The notes under the pieces: generated by a model | Seen by the model: only the letters and a program-made list of their open reading frames with translations | Told to the model about the DNA's origin: nothing | Database searches by the model: none | Position numbers and translations under genes: made by a program | From: Paenibacillus plantarum | GTDB taxonomy: Bacteria; Bacillota; Bacilli; Paenibacillales; NBRC-103111 | Assembly (NCBI RefSeq): GCF_013141695.1 | Contig: NZ_WHNY01000043.1 | Location: 1-64,000, forward strand | DNA: 64,000 bases | Reading direction: 5' to 3' | In this document: piece after piece, positions 34,403 through 42,963 of the stretch | Numbering within the stretch: position 1 is the stretch's first letter | Layout of the letters: each line of letters begins with the position of its first letter

Positions 34403-35203
34403 TTACACACCCAGCAAATTATTAAAAATGCCTCTGAACTGATTAGCCACTGCTGAAGTGCCTTCCTCCAGCTCATCGGCGCTGAAATAATAACGGTGAT
34501 GGGACTCATCCATATCCAGCATTTCTGCTAGGAGTCCGCTAAACCCACGCGCTTTGCGGTCAAATTCCAGGAGCACTTTAACCCCGTTTTCATCCGGGTA
34601 GAATACAAGCTCCAGCTCTTCAACAGAGCGGCTAAATTCGCTATTTTTATAGGGGACAAATTCAAAATTCTGAATAAAGGGCAGGTAATAATTATGTTTA
34701 GGAAAATATTCATTTTCTGCTTTATGTACATAAAAGCCCAATTCCTCCAACGCTTCGAAAATAGCAGATGTGTGCGGATGAGCCAAAACTTCAATATTAT
34801 CACGATCTGATGGATCAACCGCGTTGTCAATATCCATGCCTGTACGAATCCAGATCTTGCTTACGCCAATAGAAATCGGTGTCTCATGCGGCAGCACGAA
34901 TTGAAAAGGAATTTCGATCGATTCTCCCGGTTCAAAAACAAAACTCTCGCCCAACAGGATGTTGGCTATCACAACCGTTTCTGTCACCATACGATTCGGT
35001 TCGTTATCAATGGGTGAGGGCTTGCGGTATTCGGTCATAATTTGAAAATAGATTTTGTCCACTTTCTGCTCTACACTGCCGCCTTTAGCAATAATAACGC
35101 CCTCTACCAGCTCGCCTGGAATGAAAGCCTCCGTATGGAACTGTGTATCGATATCAATATTCCCGATCCCTACTTTAGCCATCATTTTCTTAAAAAAAGA
35201 CAT
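34403..35203 (-). CDS. spo0M: Sporulation-control protein Spo0M
   Basis: A 266-residue homologue of Bacillus Spo0M (SpoOM family, arrestin-like beta-sandwich). Typical segments are SFFKKMMAKVGIGNIDIDTQF at the start, PGELVEGVIIAKGG, IYFQIMTEYRK and PFQFVLPHETPISIG. In Bacillus Spo0M modulates the Spo0 phosphorelay and interacts with cell-division and cytoskeletal proteins. It follows a VOC gene by 2 bp, so they share the promoter at 35648-35676. GGAGAGG precedes ATG 35203. A terminator follows. Confidence 0.93.
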   Translation of the reverse strand: MSFFKKMMAKVGIGNIDIDTQFHTEAFIPGELVEGVIIAKGGSVEQKVDKIYFQIMTEYRKPSPIDNEPNRMVTETVVIANILLGESFVFEPGESIEIPFQFVLPHETPISIGVSKIWIRTGMDIDNAVDPSDRDNIEVLAHPHTSAIFEALEELGFYVHKAENEYFPKHNYYLPFIQNFEFVPYKNSEFSRSVEELELVFYPDENGVKVLLEFDRKARGFSGLLAEMLDMDESHHRYYFSADELEEGTSAVANQFRGIFNNLLGV

Positions 35204-35205
35204 CG

Positions 35206-35607
35206 TTATTCCTCTCCTTTATTATGTTTATTTCCCGATCCGAAACCGATTACATATCCATCTAAATCTTGAACCGAGAAATCTTTCCAAGTACCCCAAT
35301 CATGTGCTGTTTCTTTAGGTTCTGAAACAATAATTGCCCCATTGGTTTTAAGCTCTATGAATAAAGCATCCAATTCAGCATGATTTTTGATATAAGCATA
35401 TGTATTCCAAGTACCTTTGTTAGGTCTAACGTCTTCTATATGAGTTGCTTGAATCAACTTAAATCCTAATCCAAAATTGTCTCGAATGGCCCAAAACTCG
35501 TTTACTTCACATCCAAGGGCATCTTCATAATACTTTTTAGACTTTTCATAATTAGATACCAATAAGACTGTAAGAGAACTCTCAATCTTCGTTTTGATAA
35601 CTTCCAC
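35206..35607 (-). CDS. VOC family protein cotranscribed with spo0M
   Basis: A 133-residue VOC protein starting at GTG 35607 (VEVIKTKIESSLTVLLVSNYE), chosen because AAGGGAG lies 7 nt upstream; the ATG at 35643 lies inside the promoter region and has no ribosome site. Modules are LLVSNYEKSKKYYEDALGCEV and KDFSVQDLDGYVIGFGSG. The usual final metal-site Glu is replaced around VIGFG, so metal-dependent activity is doubtful. It is 2 bp upstream of spo0M. Confidence 0.85.
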   Translation of the reverse strand: MEVIKTKIESSLTVLLVSNYEKSKKYYEDALGCEVNEFWAIRDNFGLGFKLIQATHIEDVRPNKGTWNTYAYIKNHAELDALFIELKTNGAIIVSEPKETAHDWGTWKDFSVQDLDGYVIGFGSGNKHNKGEE

Positions 35608-35647
35608 ATGATCACTCCCTTGGCTATTGGGAAATCCACCCATATAA

Positions 35648-35676
35648 ACAATAACGAATGTACGTTCGTTTGTAAA
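35648..35676 (-). promoter_or_regulatory. Promoter with a TetR-type palindrome filling the spacer
   Basis: On the minus strand TTTACA (complement of 35671-35676), a 17-bp spacer and TATTGT (complement of 35648-35653) form a sigma-A-like promoter for the VOC-spo0M unit. The spacer carries ACGAACGTACATTCGT, a 16-bp near-perfect palindrome (14 of 16 symmetric positions, 35654-35669) of the kind bound by TetR-family repressors. No tetR gene is in the window. Confidence 0.75.
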
Positions 35677-35702
35677 GAGTCTCCACTAAAGTTTATATCA
35701 CT

Positions 35703-35810
35703 TTACTTTGATTTCTTTTTTCTAATAAGCTTAATAAGTAAAGTCAAAATTGCGACCGTGAATGCTACTGATATCAGTTGGATAATTGCCGTACTTAATT
35801 CAAAATGCAA
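35703..35810 (-). CDS. Tiny single-span membrane protein (DUF4083-like)
   Basis: A 35-codon frame too short for routine calling: LHFELSTAIIQLISVAFT followed by VAILTLLIKLIRKKKSK. It has one membrane helix and a strongly basic tail, the build of DUF4083-type small membrane proteins of Bacilli. The start would be TTG 35810, with GAGGGA about 6 nt upstream; a stop codon four codons further up excludes a longer form. It sits between the LysR gene and the VOC-spo0M promoter. Expression is unproven. Confidence 0.5.
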   Translation of the reverse strand: MHFELSTAIIQLISVAFTVAILTLLIKLIRKKKSK

Positions 35811-35849
35811 TGCAATCCCTCATTTCAAAAATAACTTCAACTATTAAAA

Positions 35850-36734
35850 TCAAGCATTCCCAGACATCTCCTGAAAATAAGCGACCACAACTTCACGAAA
35901 TTCCTGTGCAGCCCGGGAAATGTACCGACTTTTGTGCCATAATAAAGCAATTTCCCGCACCAATTCATGATCTTCGATGTGTAGGTAGGTAATCTGTTCA
36001 CGTGAGTTCCTTGCTGAGCTTGGTAGGAAAGCAATTCCGATCTCGGCTTCCACAAGTGAGCTTAATCTGGCAGGTTCATTTCCCTCATACACATACTTCG
36101 GTTCAAATCCAACCGAATTACATATGGAGTCTACTAAATCGCGGGTACCGTAGCCTTTCTTTACACCGACAAACGATTCATTCTTGAGCTCGCTTAAGGA
36201 AACGCTGGTTCTGGCTGCTAGCCGATGCCCCAATGGAACAGCTAAGAGGATCGGGTCCATGCACACGATTTGACATTCGATGTCTTCCCCTTGAACCGGT
36301 GGTGAGGACAAGCAAAAATCAACCTCACCGCGATGAAGAAGCGTCACCATTTCCTGCGTGGACAGCATTTGTACATGAAATTGGAGATGGGGGCGCTTTT
36401 TCCTGAACGCTCGCAGGATATTGGGCAAGGTGCTTGCGGCAGTAACAGCCAATTCGAGCGCACCATGTTCTGGACTTGATAAATCACTTAACTCCTGCTT
36501 CCCCTGCTCCAATTCAAATAAAGCTCGTTCAGCACGCTGTAGGAATCTGCTTCCGAACTCATTCAATCGCAGCTTCCTCCCGATTCGATCGAATAGCGGA
36601 ACACCAAGGTCCTCTTCCAAGCGTTGAATCGTTTTACTCAGAGACGATTGCGTAACATGTAAGCTCTGCGCGGCCTCGGTCATATGTTCCAATCGAGCCA
36701 CCGTGATGAAATAGTGCAATTGAAGTAGTTCCAT
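35850..36734 (-). CDS. LysR-family transcriptional regulator
   Basis: A 294-residue LysR regulator. The N-terminal winged helix-turn-helix is MELLQLHYFITVARLEHMTE, AAQSLHVTQSSLSKTIQRLE and EDLGVPLFDRIGRKLRL; the rest is a two-lobed effector domain. It is divergent from the MFS exporter gene at 36852, the classic arrangement in which the regulator controls the neighbour from the shared 117-bp gap. An inverted repeat at 36791-36809 is a candidate binding site. The effector is probably a compound exported by the pump; its identity is unknown. Confidence 0.93.
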   Translation of the reverse strand: MELLQLHYFITVARLEHMTEAAQSLHVTQSSLSKTIQRLEEDLGVPLFDRIGRKLRLNEFGSRFLQRAERALFELEQGKQELSDLSSPEHGALELAVTAASTLPNILRAFRKKRPHLQFHVQMLSTQEMVTLLHRGEVDFCLSSPPVQGEDIECQIVCMDPILLAVPLGHRLAARTSVSLSELKNESFVGVKKGYGTRDLVDSICNSVGFEPKYVYEGNEPARLSSLVEAEIGIAFLPSSARNSREQITYLHIEDHELVREIALLWHKSRYISRAAQEFREVVVAYFQEMSGNA

Positions 36735-36790
36735 TGTTCACCGCCGCCTCCGACTCATTCCTTCTAATCAATGAAATCATAACATAAAAG

Positions 36791-36809
36791 TCATTGGAAT
36801 AAATAATGA
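36791..36809. promoter_or_regulatory. Candidate LysR box between lysR and the MFS gene
   Basis: TCATT-N9-AATGA (36791-36795 and 36805-36809) is a 19-bp interrupted palindrome containing the T-N11-A core. It lies midway in the divergent region, 57 bp from the LysR start and 43 bp from the MFS start. Confidence 0.5.
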
Positions 36810-36851
36810 ATTTCAAGTACGATGACATCAGTTAACAGGGGGGTGTCAGAC

Positions 36852-38246
36852 ATGAATAATCGCAGCAAATGGTTGTTGATTTCAGTTGGATTGGGGGTGC
36901 TGTTGAACCCATTAAATTCTTCGATGATTGCTGTTGCTATCGCAAGGCTGCAAAATGTGTATCGTCTTGAATTTACTGAGGTGTCCTGGGTCATTTTTGT
37001 ATTCTACTTGGCGAGTGCTGTCGCGCAGCCTGTCATGGGAAAGGCTAGTGATTTATTCGGTCGCAAGAAGATATTTCTTGCCGGGCTGGTTATCGCCTTT
37101 ATTGCTTCCTTATTAGCTCCGCTATCGCCCTACTTCGGGTTGCTTCTTGTGTTTCGTATCATACAAGCGATAGGAACAAGCATGATGGTTGCAGTTGGCA
37201 TGGCCATTGTGCGGATTCATATAACGGAGAAACAAGCGACTGCTCTATCCGTCATGTCCATCTTCCTATCTGGAGCTGCAGCCATTGGCCCTTTCATAGG
37301 CGGTATCCTGATTCACTGGTGGGACTGGCAGGCCATCTTCCTCGTCAATATTCCGTTCGTCTTGGCGAGCTATCTACTTGCGTGGAGGTTCATTCCCAAT
37401 GATCATCAGGCAACATCTCTTACACAAAAACTATCTTTTCGAAAATGGTTGGCTTTGATCGATGCGCCTGGGATTCTGCTTTTCACAGTGGGGCTAGTTG
37501 GGCTGCTCGTCGGGTTGCTGTCAGCCAAATCAGTTGGACACATCTCCATGAAGCATGTCATCGTCGGTCTGATTGGGCTCGTTTCACTGGGGACTTTCGT
37601 ACGACATGAGTTAAGAACAACAGCCCCCTTTATTCCTTTGCGCACATTCGCCAAATATCCGGCAATGACAAGGGTCAATGTCGAATACATGCTCGTTAAC
37701 GTACTCTTCTACTCCCTCTTTTTCGGGCTTCCGTCCTATTTGCAAATGGTACGCCATGTCAGTGAGTTCCATACGGGGCTTCTCATGCTTAGCTTAGGTT
37801 TATGTTCACTCGTCGTATCTCCCCTAGCAGGTCGATGGATTGATAAATCTGGCCCTCGACCAGCCTTGCTGCTATCCGCGATATTGATGACACTTGGATC
37901 CATATGGATCGTGACATGGCATCCAACCACTCCGATGATCAGTGTATGTTTGGCACTAGCCGCGTTCGGGGTTAGCAATGGCTTGAATAATGTTGGGATG
38001 CAAGCTGCTTTGTTTCAAAGCTCACCGAAAGAAATCATCGGGGTAGCCTCCGGATTGTTCAATACTTCCAGATACCTAGGAACCATTCTTTCTTCCTTAT
38101 TGATCAGCATTGTAATGGGAGATACGTTCAACGCGGGTGGTTTGCGAATACTCGGGATCATTCTTACTGTGATTGCCATGTACTTAATCATTATGAATCG
38201 GAAAAGCGTGGCATCCACGCCATTGGAGGCGTCTATGAATTCCTAG
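36852..38246 (+). CDS. MFS drug exporter, DHA2/EmrB-QacA type
   Basis: A 464-residue transporter with 12-14 membrane helices. Hallmarks are LLNPLNSSMIAVAIARLQ in helix 1, the motif GKASDLFGRKKIF in loop 2-3, and GAAAIGPFIGGILIHWWDWQAIFLVNIPF in the helix 5 region, the antiporter motif of proton-coupled drug exporters. The start is set at ATG 36852 (MNNRSKW), with AGGGGGGTG upstream; an in-frame ATG at 36822 lies too close to the LysR box. It is divergent from the LysR gene and ends at a strong terminator. Substrate unknown. Confidence 0.92.
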   Translation: MNNRSKWLLISVGLGVLLNPLNSSMIAVAIARLQNVYRLEFTEVSWVIFVFYLASAVAQPVMGKASDLFGRKKIFLAGLVIAFIASLLAPLSPYFGLLLVFRIIQAIGTSMMVAVGMAIVRIHITEKQATALSVMSIFLSGAAAIGPFIGGILIHWWDWQAIFLVNIPFVLASYLLAWRFIPNDHQATSLTQKLSFRKWLALIDAPGILLFTVGLVGLLVGLLSAKSVGHISMKHVIVGLIGLVSLGTFVRHELRTTAPFIPLRTFAKYPAMTRVNVEYMLVNVLFYSLFFGLPSYLQMVRHVSEFHTGLLMLSLGLCSLVVSPLAGRWIDKSGPRPALLLSAILMTLGSIWIVTWHPTTPMISVCLALAAFGVSNGLNNVGMQAALFQSSPKEIIGVASGLFNTSRYLGTILSSLLISIVMGDTFNAGGLRILGIILTVIAMYLIIMNRKSVASTPLEASMNS

Positions 38247-38265
38247 ACGTTGTTTGTGAACATAC

Positions 38266-38311
38266 AAAAGGTTTGCCCGCTATGTCCTTCAACATAACAG
38301 GCAAACCTTTT
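38266..38311. terminator. Bidirectional terminator after the MFS gene
   Basis: AAAAGGTTTGCC (38266-38277) pairs perfectly with GGCAAACCTTTT (38300-38311), with additional inner pairing (TATGT/ACATA). T runs occur on both strands. Confidence 0.88.
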
Positions 38312-38426
38312 CCCTATTCAAGAAGCTGCAATTTCAATTCTCTCACATTGCCGCAATGTTATTGGTTGATAACGACATCTACTAGGTATATGATGACATT
38401 ATCCTAAACCAAGTAAGGGAGTTCCT

Positions 38427-39299
38427 ATGCGTAGACCTGATATGCATGTTGAGAAAGGCGAAGAGTTTTTTGAAAATGGATTTGCGATATACGTCAATAA
38501 AGTTTACGAACATTTCGAACTTCCTGAACATTTGCATGATTTCTATGAAATCAGCTATGTGTGGGAAGGGAGTGGATTTCACTACATCGGAGATCAAACA
38601 ATTCGCGTCAGCAAAGGCGATTTATTTTTCATTCCAATTGGCATCTCCCATATTTTCCGGCCCTCCTCTCCACATCCGAATAAGCCGCTGCGAATAGGCA
38701 ACTGCATCTTCGACGCATCGCTATTTCATTTTCTTACCTCCATTCTGCCAGAGCAGTACCATATGTACAGGTTCAATGATCTGGTTGCGCATGGCGGTCA
38801 ATGGCTGCAAATGAGAGAACAATCGGGAGAGTTCGAACAACTGATGTCATCCCTATTCATTGAATTCCAACAGAAGCGGACTGGCTACGAAACCATGATG
38901 TGCGGGCTACTCCTCCAGCTGCTCATCGTCATGGAACGCGCCATAGATCACAATGAAGCTTCATCCTCTCCCAATCAAGACAGAATGGAAGCTGTCCTGC
39001 GGTCGATTAGAAGCCGATTAGCTGATAAGATTACCTTAGCAAGCTTAGCTAAAGAGGTAGGAATTGGTACGAGACAATTACAACGCATTGTTAGCGAACA
39101 TACCCGTGCGTCCTTCTCGGAGCTGCTCTCCCATGAGCGAATTAACCAAAGCTGCCGTCTATTGGTTGATCCTTCCAATCGTGACCTATCCATTGCAGAT
39201 ATCGCCGCAGCCGTTGGGATTCAGGATCCGAAAAGGTTCTATCGTTTGTTTAAAGAGAAAACGGGTGTGACACCGGCTACGTATCGCAGGAGGAATTGA
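38427..39299 (+). CDS. AraC-family regulator with cupin sensor domain
   Basis: A 290-residue soluble regulator: an N-terminal cupin (LPEHLHDFYEISYVWEGSGFHYI, then SKGDLFFIPIGISHIF) and a C-terminal AraC domain (TLASLAKEVGIGTRQLQRIVSEHTR, IADIAAAVGIQDPKRFYRLFKEKTG). Such regulators bind a sugar in the cupin and activate a nearby sugar-catabolic unit. It converges on the oxidoreductase gene at 39417 and reads away from the MFS gene. AAGGGAG precedes ATG 38427. A short hairpin (39330-39348) without a T run lies after the stop. Confidence 0.92.
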   Translation: MRRPDMHVEKGEEFFENGFAIYVNKVYEHFELPEHLHDFYEISYVWEGSGFHYIGDQTIRVSKGDLFFIPIGISHIFRPSSPHPNKPLRIGNCIFDASLFHFLTSILPEQYHMYRFNDLVAHGGQWLQMREQSGEFEQLMSSLFIEFQQKRTGYETMMCGLLLQLLIVMERAIDHNEASSSPNQDRMEAVLRSIRSRLADKITLASLAKEVGIGTRQLQRIVSEHTRASFSELLSHERINQSCRLLVDPSNRDLSIADIAAAVGIQDPKRFYRLFKEKTGVTPATYRRRN

Positions 39300-39416
39300 A
39301 TGGGACGAACTTGCTCGGACGTATTGGGCCTCCTAGACCGGCTAGGAGACAAACGGATGTTGCTTCGCTTACTACGAGTTACCGTCAGGCTGCACGAATC
39401 GTTATATCCTCTTATG

Positions 39417-40586
39417 TCATCCCATAGTCATCTTTACTTTCACCCATTGCCCCTTCGTATAACTATCCAATATGGCTTCCGTAATCAACATCGAGCGGTG
39501 CCCATCCTCAAAGGTCGCAAAGTTAGCCTGCTCTGTTAGCGGGTCTTTCCCTTCCCTAAGGAAAGAATAGAAGTGTAACATCATATGCTTGATCGTGTCT
39601 GGCCAGCCTTCGTTATGGCCCCCAGGATGATGGATGGTTGAACGTGCTTCTTGTAAAAAGAGGGCTGGGTCGGCCAAAAGCACTTCATTCGCTTGGTCCC
39701 GATGGCCGATCCATAACTTTTCGGCTTCTTCTTGGTTCCAAAATGCAGACCTTTTGCTGCCATTTAGTTCAAAACTAAGCTTATTCTTTCTTCCCGCACT
39801 CACTTGTGAAACCGAAAAGACGCCTTTGGCCCCATCATCAAACCGAAGTAGAACAGATGCATAGTCTTCCGTTACAATCACCTCATCCTCGTAGTCGACC
39901 GCTTCGCCACCTTGAGCAGCATATGTCGTTACTTGGTGAATAGGTTTTTTCCTTATCGGAATGACCGTTGCCAAATCGGCAAATACTTCAACCACTTTTT
40001 TACCTGTGACATATTGAATGGTATCGCACCAGTGAGAGCCAATATCTGCAACAGCTCTAGATGCACCGCCAATTTCCGGAGCAAGTCGCCAATTATAGTC
40101 CGTTTCATAGAGCAACCAGTCCTGTAGATAACTTCCATGAATAAGATGAATATGCCCTAGATCATCCCTTTGAATCATAGAGGCAAGCTGCCGGAGAATT
40201 GGGAATTGTCTATAATTGAAATTGACGCCATGTACAATCCCCTTGGATTTCGCTAGAGCCACTAGCTCCGCAGACTCTACACTTGAGATCGCCAAGGGCT
40301 TCTCTGACAAAATATGTTTACCAGCTAAGATAGCCTCCTTATTAATTTGAAAATGAAGATAATTAGGCGTGCAGTTGTGTACAACCTCAATATCCGGATC
40401 CTGTAGCAGTTCTCGATAATCTCCGTAAGCTTTTGGAATGCCTAACCGATGAGCTTTCTTCTCGGCTGAAGCGAGATTAGATTCCGCGATAGCCACAACT
40501 TCTACGAATCCCAGCCTTCTTATCGCTTCGATATGAGCAGGTCCGATAAATCCTGTTCCAATAATGCCTACAGTAATTTTACGCAT
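39417..40586 (-). CDS. Gfo/Idh/MocA-family NAD(P)-dependent oxidoreductase
   Basis: A 389-residue dehydrogenase: Rossmann motif VGIIGTGFIGPAHIEAI at the N terminus, the EKPLA segment (catalytic-region Lys of HILSEKPLAIS), then VNFNYRQFP and a C-terminal alpha/beta domain with DIGSHWCDTIQYV providing the Asp/His pair typical of inositol- and sugar-dehydrogenases. It is the last gene of the LacI-controlled set; a palindromic operator at 40617-40636 lies 31 bp upstream, and AAGGAGG precedes ATG 40586. Substrate probably a cyclitol, hexose derivative or uronate; not determinable here. Confidence 0.9.
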   Translation of the reverse strand: MRKITVGIIGTGFIGPAHIEAIRRLGFVEVVAIAESNLASAEKKAHRLGIPKAYGDYRELLQDPDIEVVHNCTPNYLHFQINKEAILAGKHILSEKPLAISSVESAELVALAKSKGIVHGVNFNYRQFPILRQLASMIQRDDLGHIHLIHGSYLQDWLLYETDYNWRLAPEIGGASRAVADIGSHWCDTIQYVTGKKVVEVFADLATVIPIRKKPIHQVTTYAAQGGEAVDYEDEVIVTEDYASVLLRFDDGAKGVFSVSQVSAGRKNKLSFELNGSKRSAFWNQEEAEKLWIGHRDQANEVLLADPALFLQEARSTIHHPGGHNEGWPDTIKHMMLHFYSFLREGKDPLTEQANFATFEDGHRSMLITEAILDSYTKGQWVKVKMTMG

Positions 40587-40616
40587 ATGTGCCTCCTTTC
40601 AGCAGTTAACACGCCG

Positions 40617-40636
40617 AAATCTAAACGTTTAGATTT
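40617..40636. promoter_or_regulatory. LacI-type operator upstream of the third oxidoreductase gene
   Basis: A perfect 20-bp palindrome, AAATCTAAACGTTTAGATTT, identical to the one at 41760-41779. It overlaps the stop codon of the preceding gene (40629) and precedes the start at 40586. It is very likely bound by the LacI protein encoded at 41799. Confidence 0.88.
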
Positions 40637-41720
40637 CATTGCGTGATAGCGCATCCAGAATCATTTTGAAAATGGCAAGATCTTGCTTAGAATCCTCTGG
40701 GGTCGTCTTCGGTGTTAAGTCCTGCGTAATAACGTCGTACAGGTATTGCAATTCTAAGGTATACGAGTCTGTCCAAGTAGGACGAATCACAGATTCTATA
40801 TAAGTTTCGCCAACCGTTTCATGCACATGGAGCTTCGTTGGAAGATGGCGAATATAGGGTGTATCGTACTGAACACGGACGGATTTATGCGTCGCATACA
40901 CTTCCAAATGAGCATCGAAGCGTCCCTGAGCGTCGGTCCCCGTTTCGAACGTAACTGCAAACTTATCATAATCGAAGATTGCCGTCAAAAATAAACTACC
41001 ATTGTTCGTTACTTTTGCACCAACGATCCCTCTCGGCATACCAAGCGCTTCACGCATAGCGGAAAGATCATGGCTAGATAAGCCACACAGTAGGCGATAT
41101 AACTGACCATTTGGTGATTTCGCGTCTACCCCCGTCGCTTCTTTCACTAATTTTTCACTTCTATGAAGCTTATCCGCCTTCAACGCTTCCGGAATATCAT
41201 CAAAGGAAACGACATGACTCGTTGGCTTAACAAATAGGCGATTCGGTCCAATGATATCCCTTACTCTTGCATATTGGATATTCTCAAAGCCACCAATTTG
41301 CTTTACCGCTTCCACGAAAGAAGCCGCGTATCTGCGCATATAGCCAACCATAATTTTCACCCCATTGCGTTGTTGAGCTTCAATAATGGCGTCAGCTTCG
41401 CTCTCCGTCAAACACATCGGCTTCTCGATCAACACATGCTTCTTATGATTCGCTGCTGCAATCGCACATTCCGCATGGTATTCATCACTATTCAACACGA
41501 AAACGATATCCAGATCCGGTTGCTTGACTAGCTCGGCAGCATCTGTGTATAGGTGTTCAACGTTATATTTGTCACCTAAATGAGCTACTAGCTTAGGCGA
41601 AATATCGCATAAAGCTGCGATGCGGAACTGCTTAGGAAGCGTCTCTAGTACGGGTAAATGAATCACTTGCGCGACTTCTCCAAGACCGATAATGCCAACA
41701 TTTAACGTTTTCATAGTCAT
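40629..41720 (-). CDS. Gfo/Idh/MocA-family oxidoreductase (paralogue of 42964-44049)
   Basis: A 363-residue oxidoreductase with Rossmann motif VGIIGLGEVAQVIHLPVLE, the EKPM segment KHVLIEKPMCLT and SSHDLSAMREALGMP in the catalytic domain. It is clearly paralogous to the protein of 42964-44049: both share VAQxIHLPxLE, HHKKHVxIEKPM-type, GVKxMVGYMRRYA and YNTPYIRHLPT-like stretches over the full length. It lies downstream of the LacI gene across an operator at 41760-41779. AAGGAGAG precedes ATG 41720. Substrate unknown. Confidence 0.9.
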   Translation of the reverse strand: MTMKTLNVGIIGLGEVAQVIHLPVLETLPKQFRIAALCDISPKLVAHLGDKYNVEHLYTDAAELVKQPDLDIVFVLNSDEYHAECAIAAANHKKHVLIEKPMCLTESEADAIIEAQQRNGVKIMVGYMRRYAASFVEAVKQIGGFENIQYARVRDIIGPNRLFVKPTSHVVSFDDIPEALKADKLHRSEKLVKEATGVDAKSPNGQLYRLLCGLSSHDLSAMREALGMPRGIVGAKVTNNGSLFLTAIFDYDKFAVTFETGTDAQGRFDAHLEVYATHKSVRVQYDTPYIRHLPTKLHVHETVGETYIESVIRPTWTDSYTLELQYLYDVITQDLTPKTTPEDSKQDLAIFKMILDALSRNEI

Positions 41721-41759
41721 ACGTAACTCTCCTTAGGGATGATGGAATTTTCAAAGATG

Positions 41760-41779
41760 AAATCTAAACGTTTAGATTT
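41760..41779. promoter_or_regulatory. LacI-type operator upstream of the second oxidoreductase gene
   Basis: AAATCTAAACGTTTAGATTT, a perfect 20-bp palindrome with the central CG step of LacI-family sites. It lies between the LacI stop (41799) and the oxidoreductase start (41720). Confidence 0.9.
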
Positions 41780-41798
41780 TAAATTGAAAGCGATACAA

Positions 41799-42827
41799 TT
41801 AGTTCTTGTATCCGCCTTTTGGGGAGATGGAGCTTTCGCGAACGACCACTGTCATTGGGAATCTAATTTTTCTTACCATGGATGGTCCGTCGGGCTGTTC
41901 AATTTGTTCAATGAGTGCTGCAACCACTGAGCCTGCCATCTCACCAATCGGTTGCTTGACTGTCGTAATAGATGGACTATAGAGCGCAGCCATAGCAATA
42001 TCATCAAATCCTGCGACAGCAACATCATGCGGAACGCGAAGTCCTGACTCCTGCAACGCTTTGATCGCACCAATCGCAATCAGATCATTCGCACCGAATA
42101 AAGCCGTGAATTCGCACTTCTCCGCAACGAGCTGCTTCATTGTATGATAGCCATACTGACTGAAATTGTGTACATCCTCTAATTTGCCGTTTCTTACAAG
42201 TGTTTCATCGACTGGTATTTCTGCGATAGCTAACGCATTCCGATAGCCCAGCTCGCGACCAATTCCTGTAGATATAGAACCGATGTAGGCAATTTTCGTG
42301 TTGCCTTGTTGAATAAGATGTTCAACTAACTCTCTGGAGCTGTTCAAATTATCTCCCCACACGGAGGTGACCTCCTTATGGATCTGACCAATCGAAACAA
42401 GCGGAATCCTACGCTCCATAAACATCTGAATATAATGATCATCAGGAACACTGGCGATTCGCCCACTTAGAATAACCCCATCCACATTTCTTTCCAACAG
42501 CGAGTTGATCGTAAGCTCTGCCGACTTCATCCCAGCCGTGCAAATCATTAACGTATATCCCCGAAGAATAAGTTCTTCTTGAATTTGTTCAGCAAGCTCA
42601 GCCCAATATTCGTTCGTAAGAAGCGGTACGATTAAGCCGACCGTCTTTGTCTTCTTCTTGATCATCGCACGTGCAGCTTGGTCTGGGACATAATTCAATT
42701 TCTGAATAGCGAGCAGAACGCGTTCTTTCGTATTCTTCTTCACCTTGTCGATCCCATTGACGACGAAAGAAACCGTGGCAGTAGATACCTTCGCCTCTCT
42801 GGCTACATCCTTGATGGTAGCTTTCAT
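41799..42827 (-). CDS. LacI-family transcriptional repressor
   Basis: A 342-residue regulator: the N-terminal LacI helix-turn-helix TIKDVAREAKVSTATVSFVV, the hinge helix PDQAARAMIKKKTKTVGLI, and a periplasmic-binding-like effector domain (ICTAGMKSAELTINSLLERNVDGVIL, AVAGFDDIAMAAL). It is flanked by three copies of a CTAAACGTTTAG palindrome, one of which (42845-42864) lies 18 bp before its own start, so it should repress itself and the oxidoreductase genes downstream. The inducer is presumably the substrate or product of those enzymes. GAGGTG precedes ATG 42827. Confidence 0.94.
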   Translation of the reverse strand: MKATIKDVAREAKVSTATVSFVVNGIDKVKKNTKERVLLAIQKLNYVPDQAARAMIKKKTKTVGLIVPLLTNEYWAELAEQIQEELILRGYTLMICTAGMKSAELTINSLLERNVDGVILSGRIASVPDDHYIQMFMERRIPLVSIGQIHKEVTSVWGDNLNSSRELVEHLIQQGNTKIAYIGSISTGIGRELGYRNALAIAEIPVDETLVRNGKLEDVHNFSQYGYHTMKQLVAEKCEFTALFGANDLIAIGAIKALQESGLRVPHDVAVAGFDDIAMAALYSPSITTVKQPIGEMAGSVVAALIEQIEQPDGPSMVRKIRFPMTVVVRESSISPKGGYKN

Positions 42828-42844
42828 TCACTCACACCTCAACA

Positions 42845-42864
42845 AATTCTAAACGTTTAGATTA
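42845..42864. promoter_or_regulatory. LacI-type operator upstream of the LacI gene
   Basis: AATTCTAAACGTTTAGATTA, differing from the other two copies at positions 3 and 20 only. The position supports autoregulation. Confidence 0.87.
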
Positions 42865-42963
42865 TGGTCGCACATTCTTCGTTTGAAGTCAATGATGAGT
42901 TTAAAATACACCTACATGTGCATAATGAGCCAGAGTCGAATTGTCCGTCTAATGATCCTCCCT

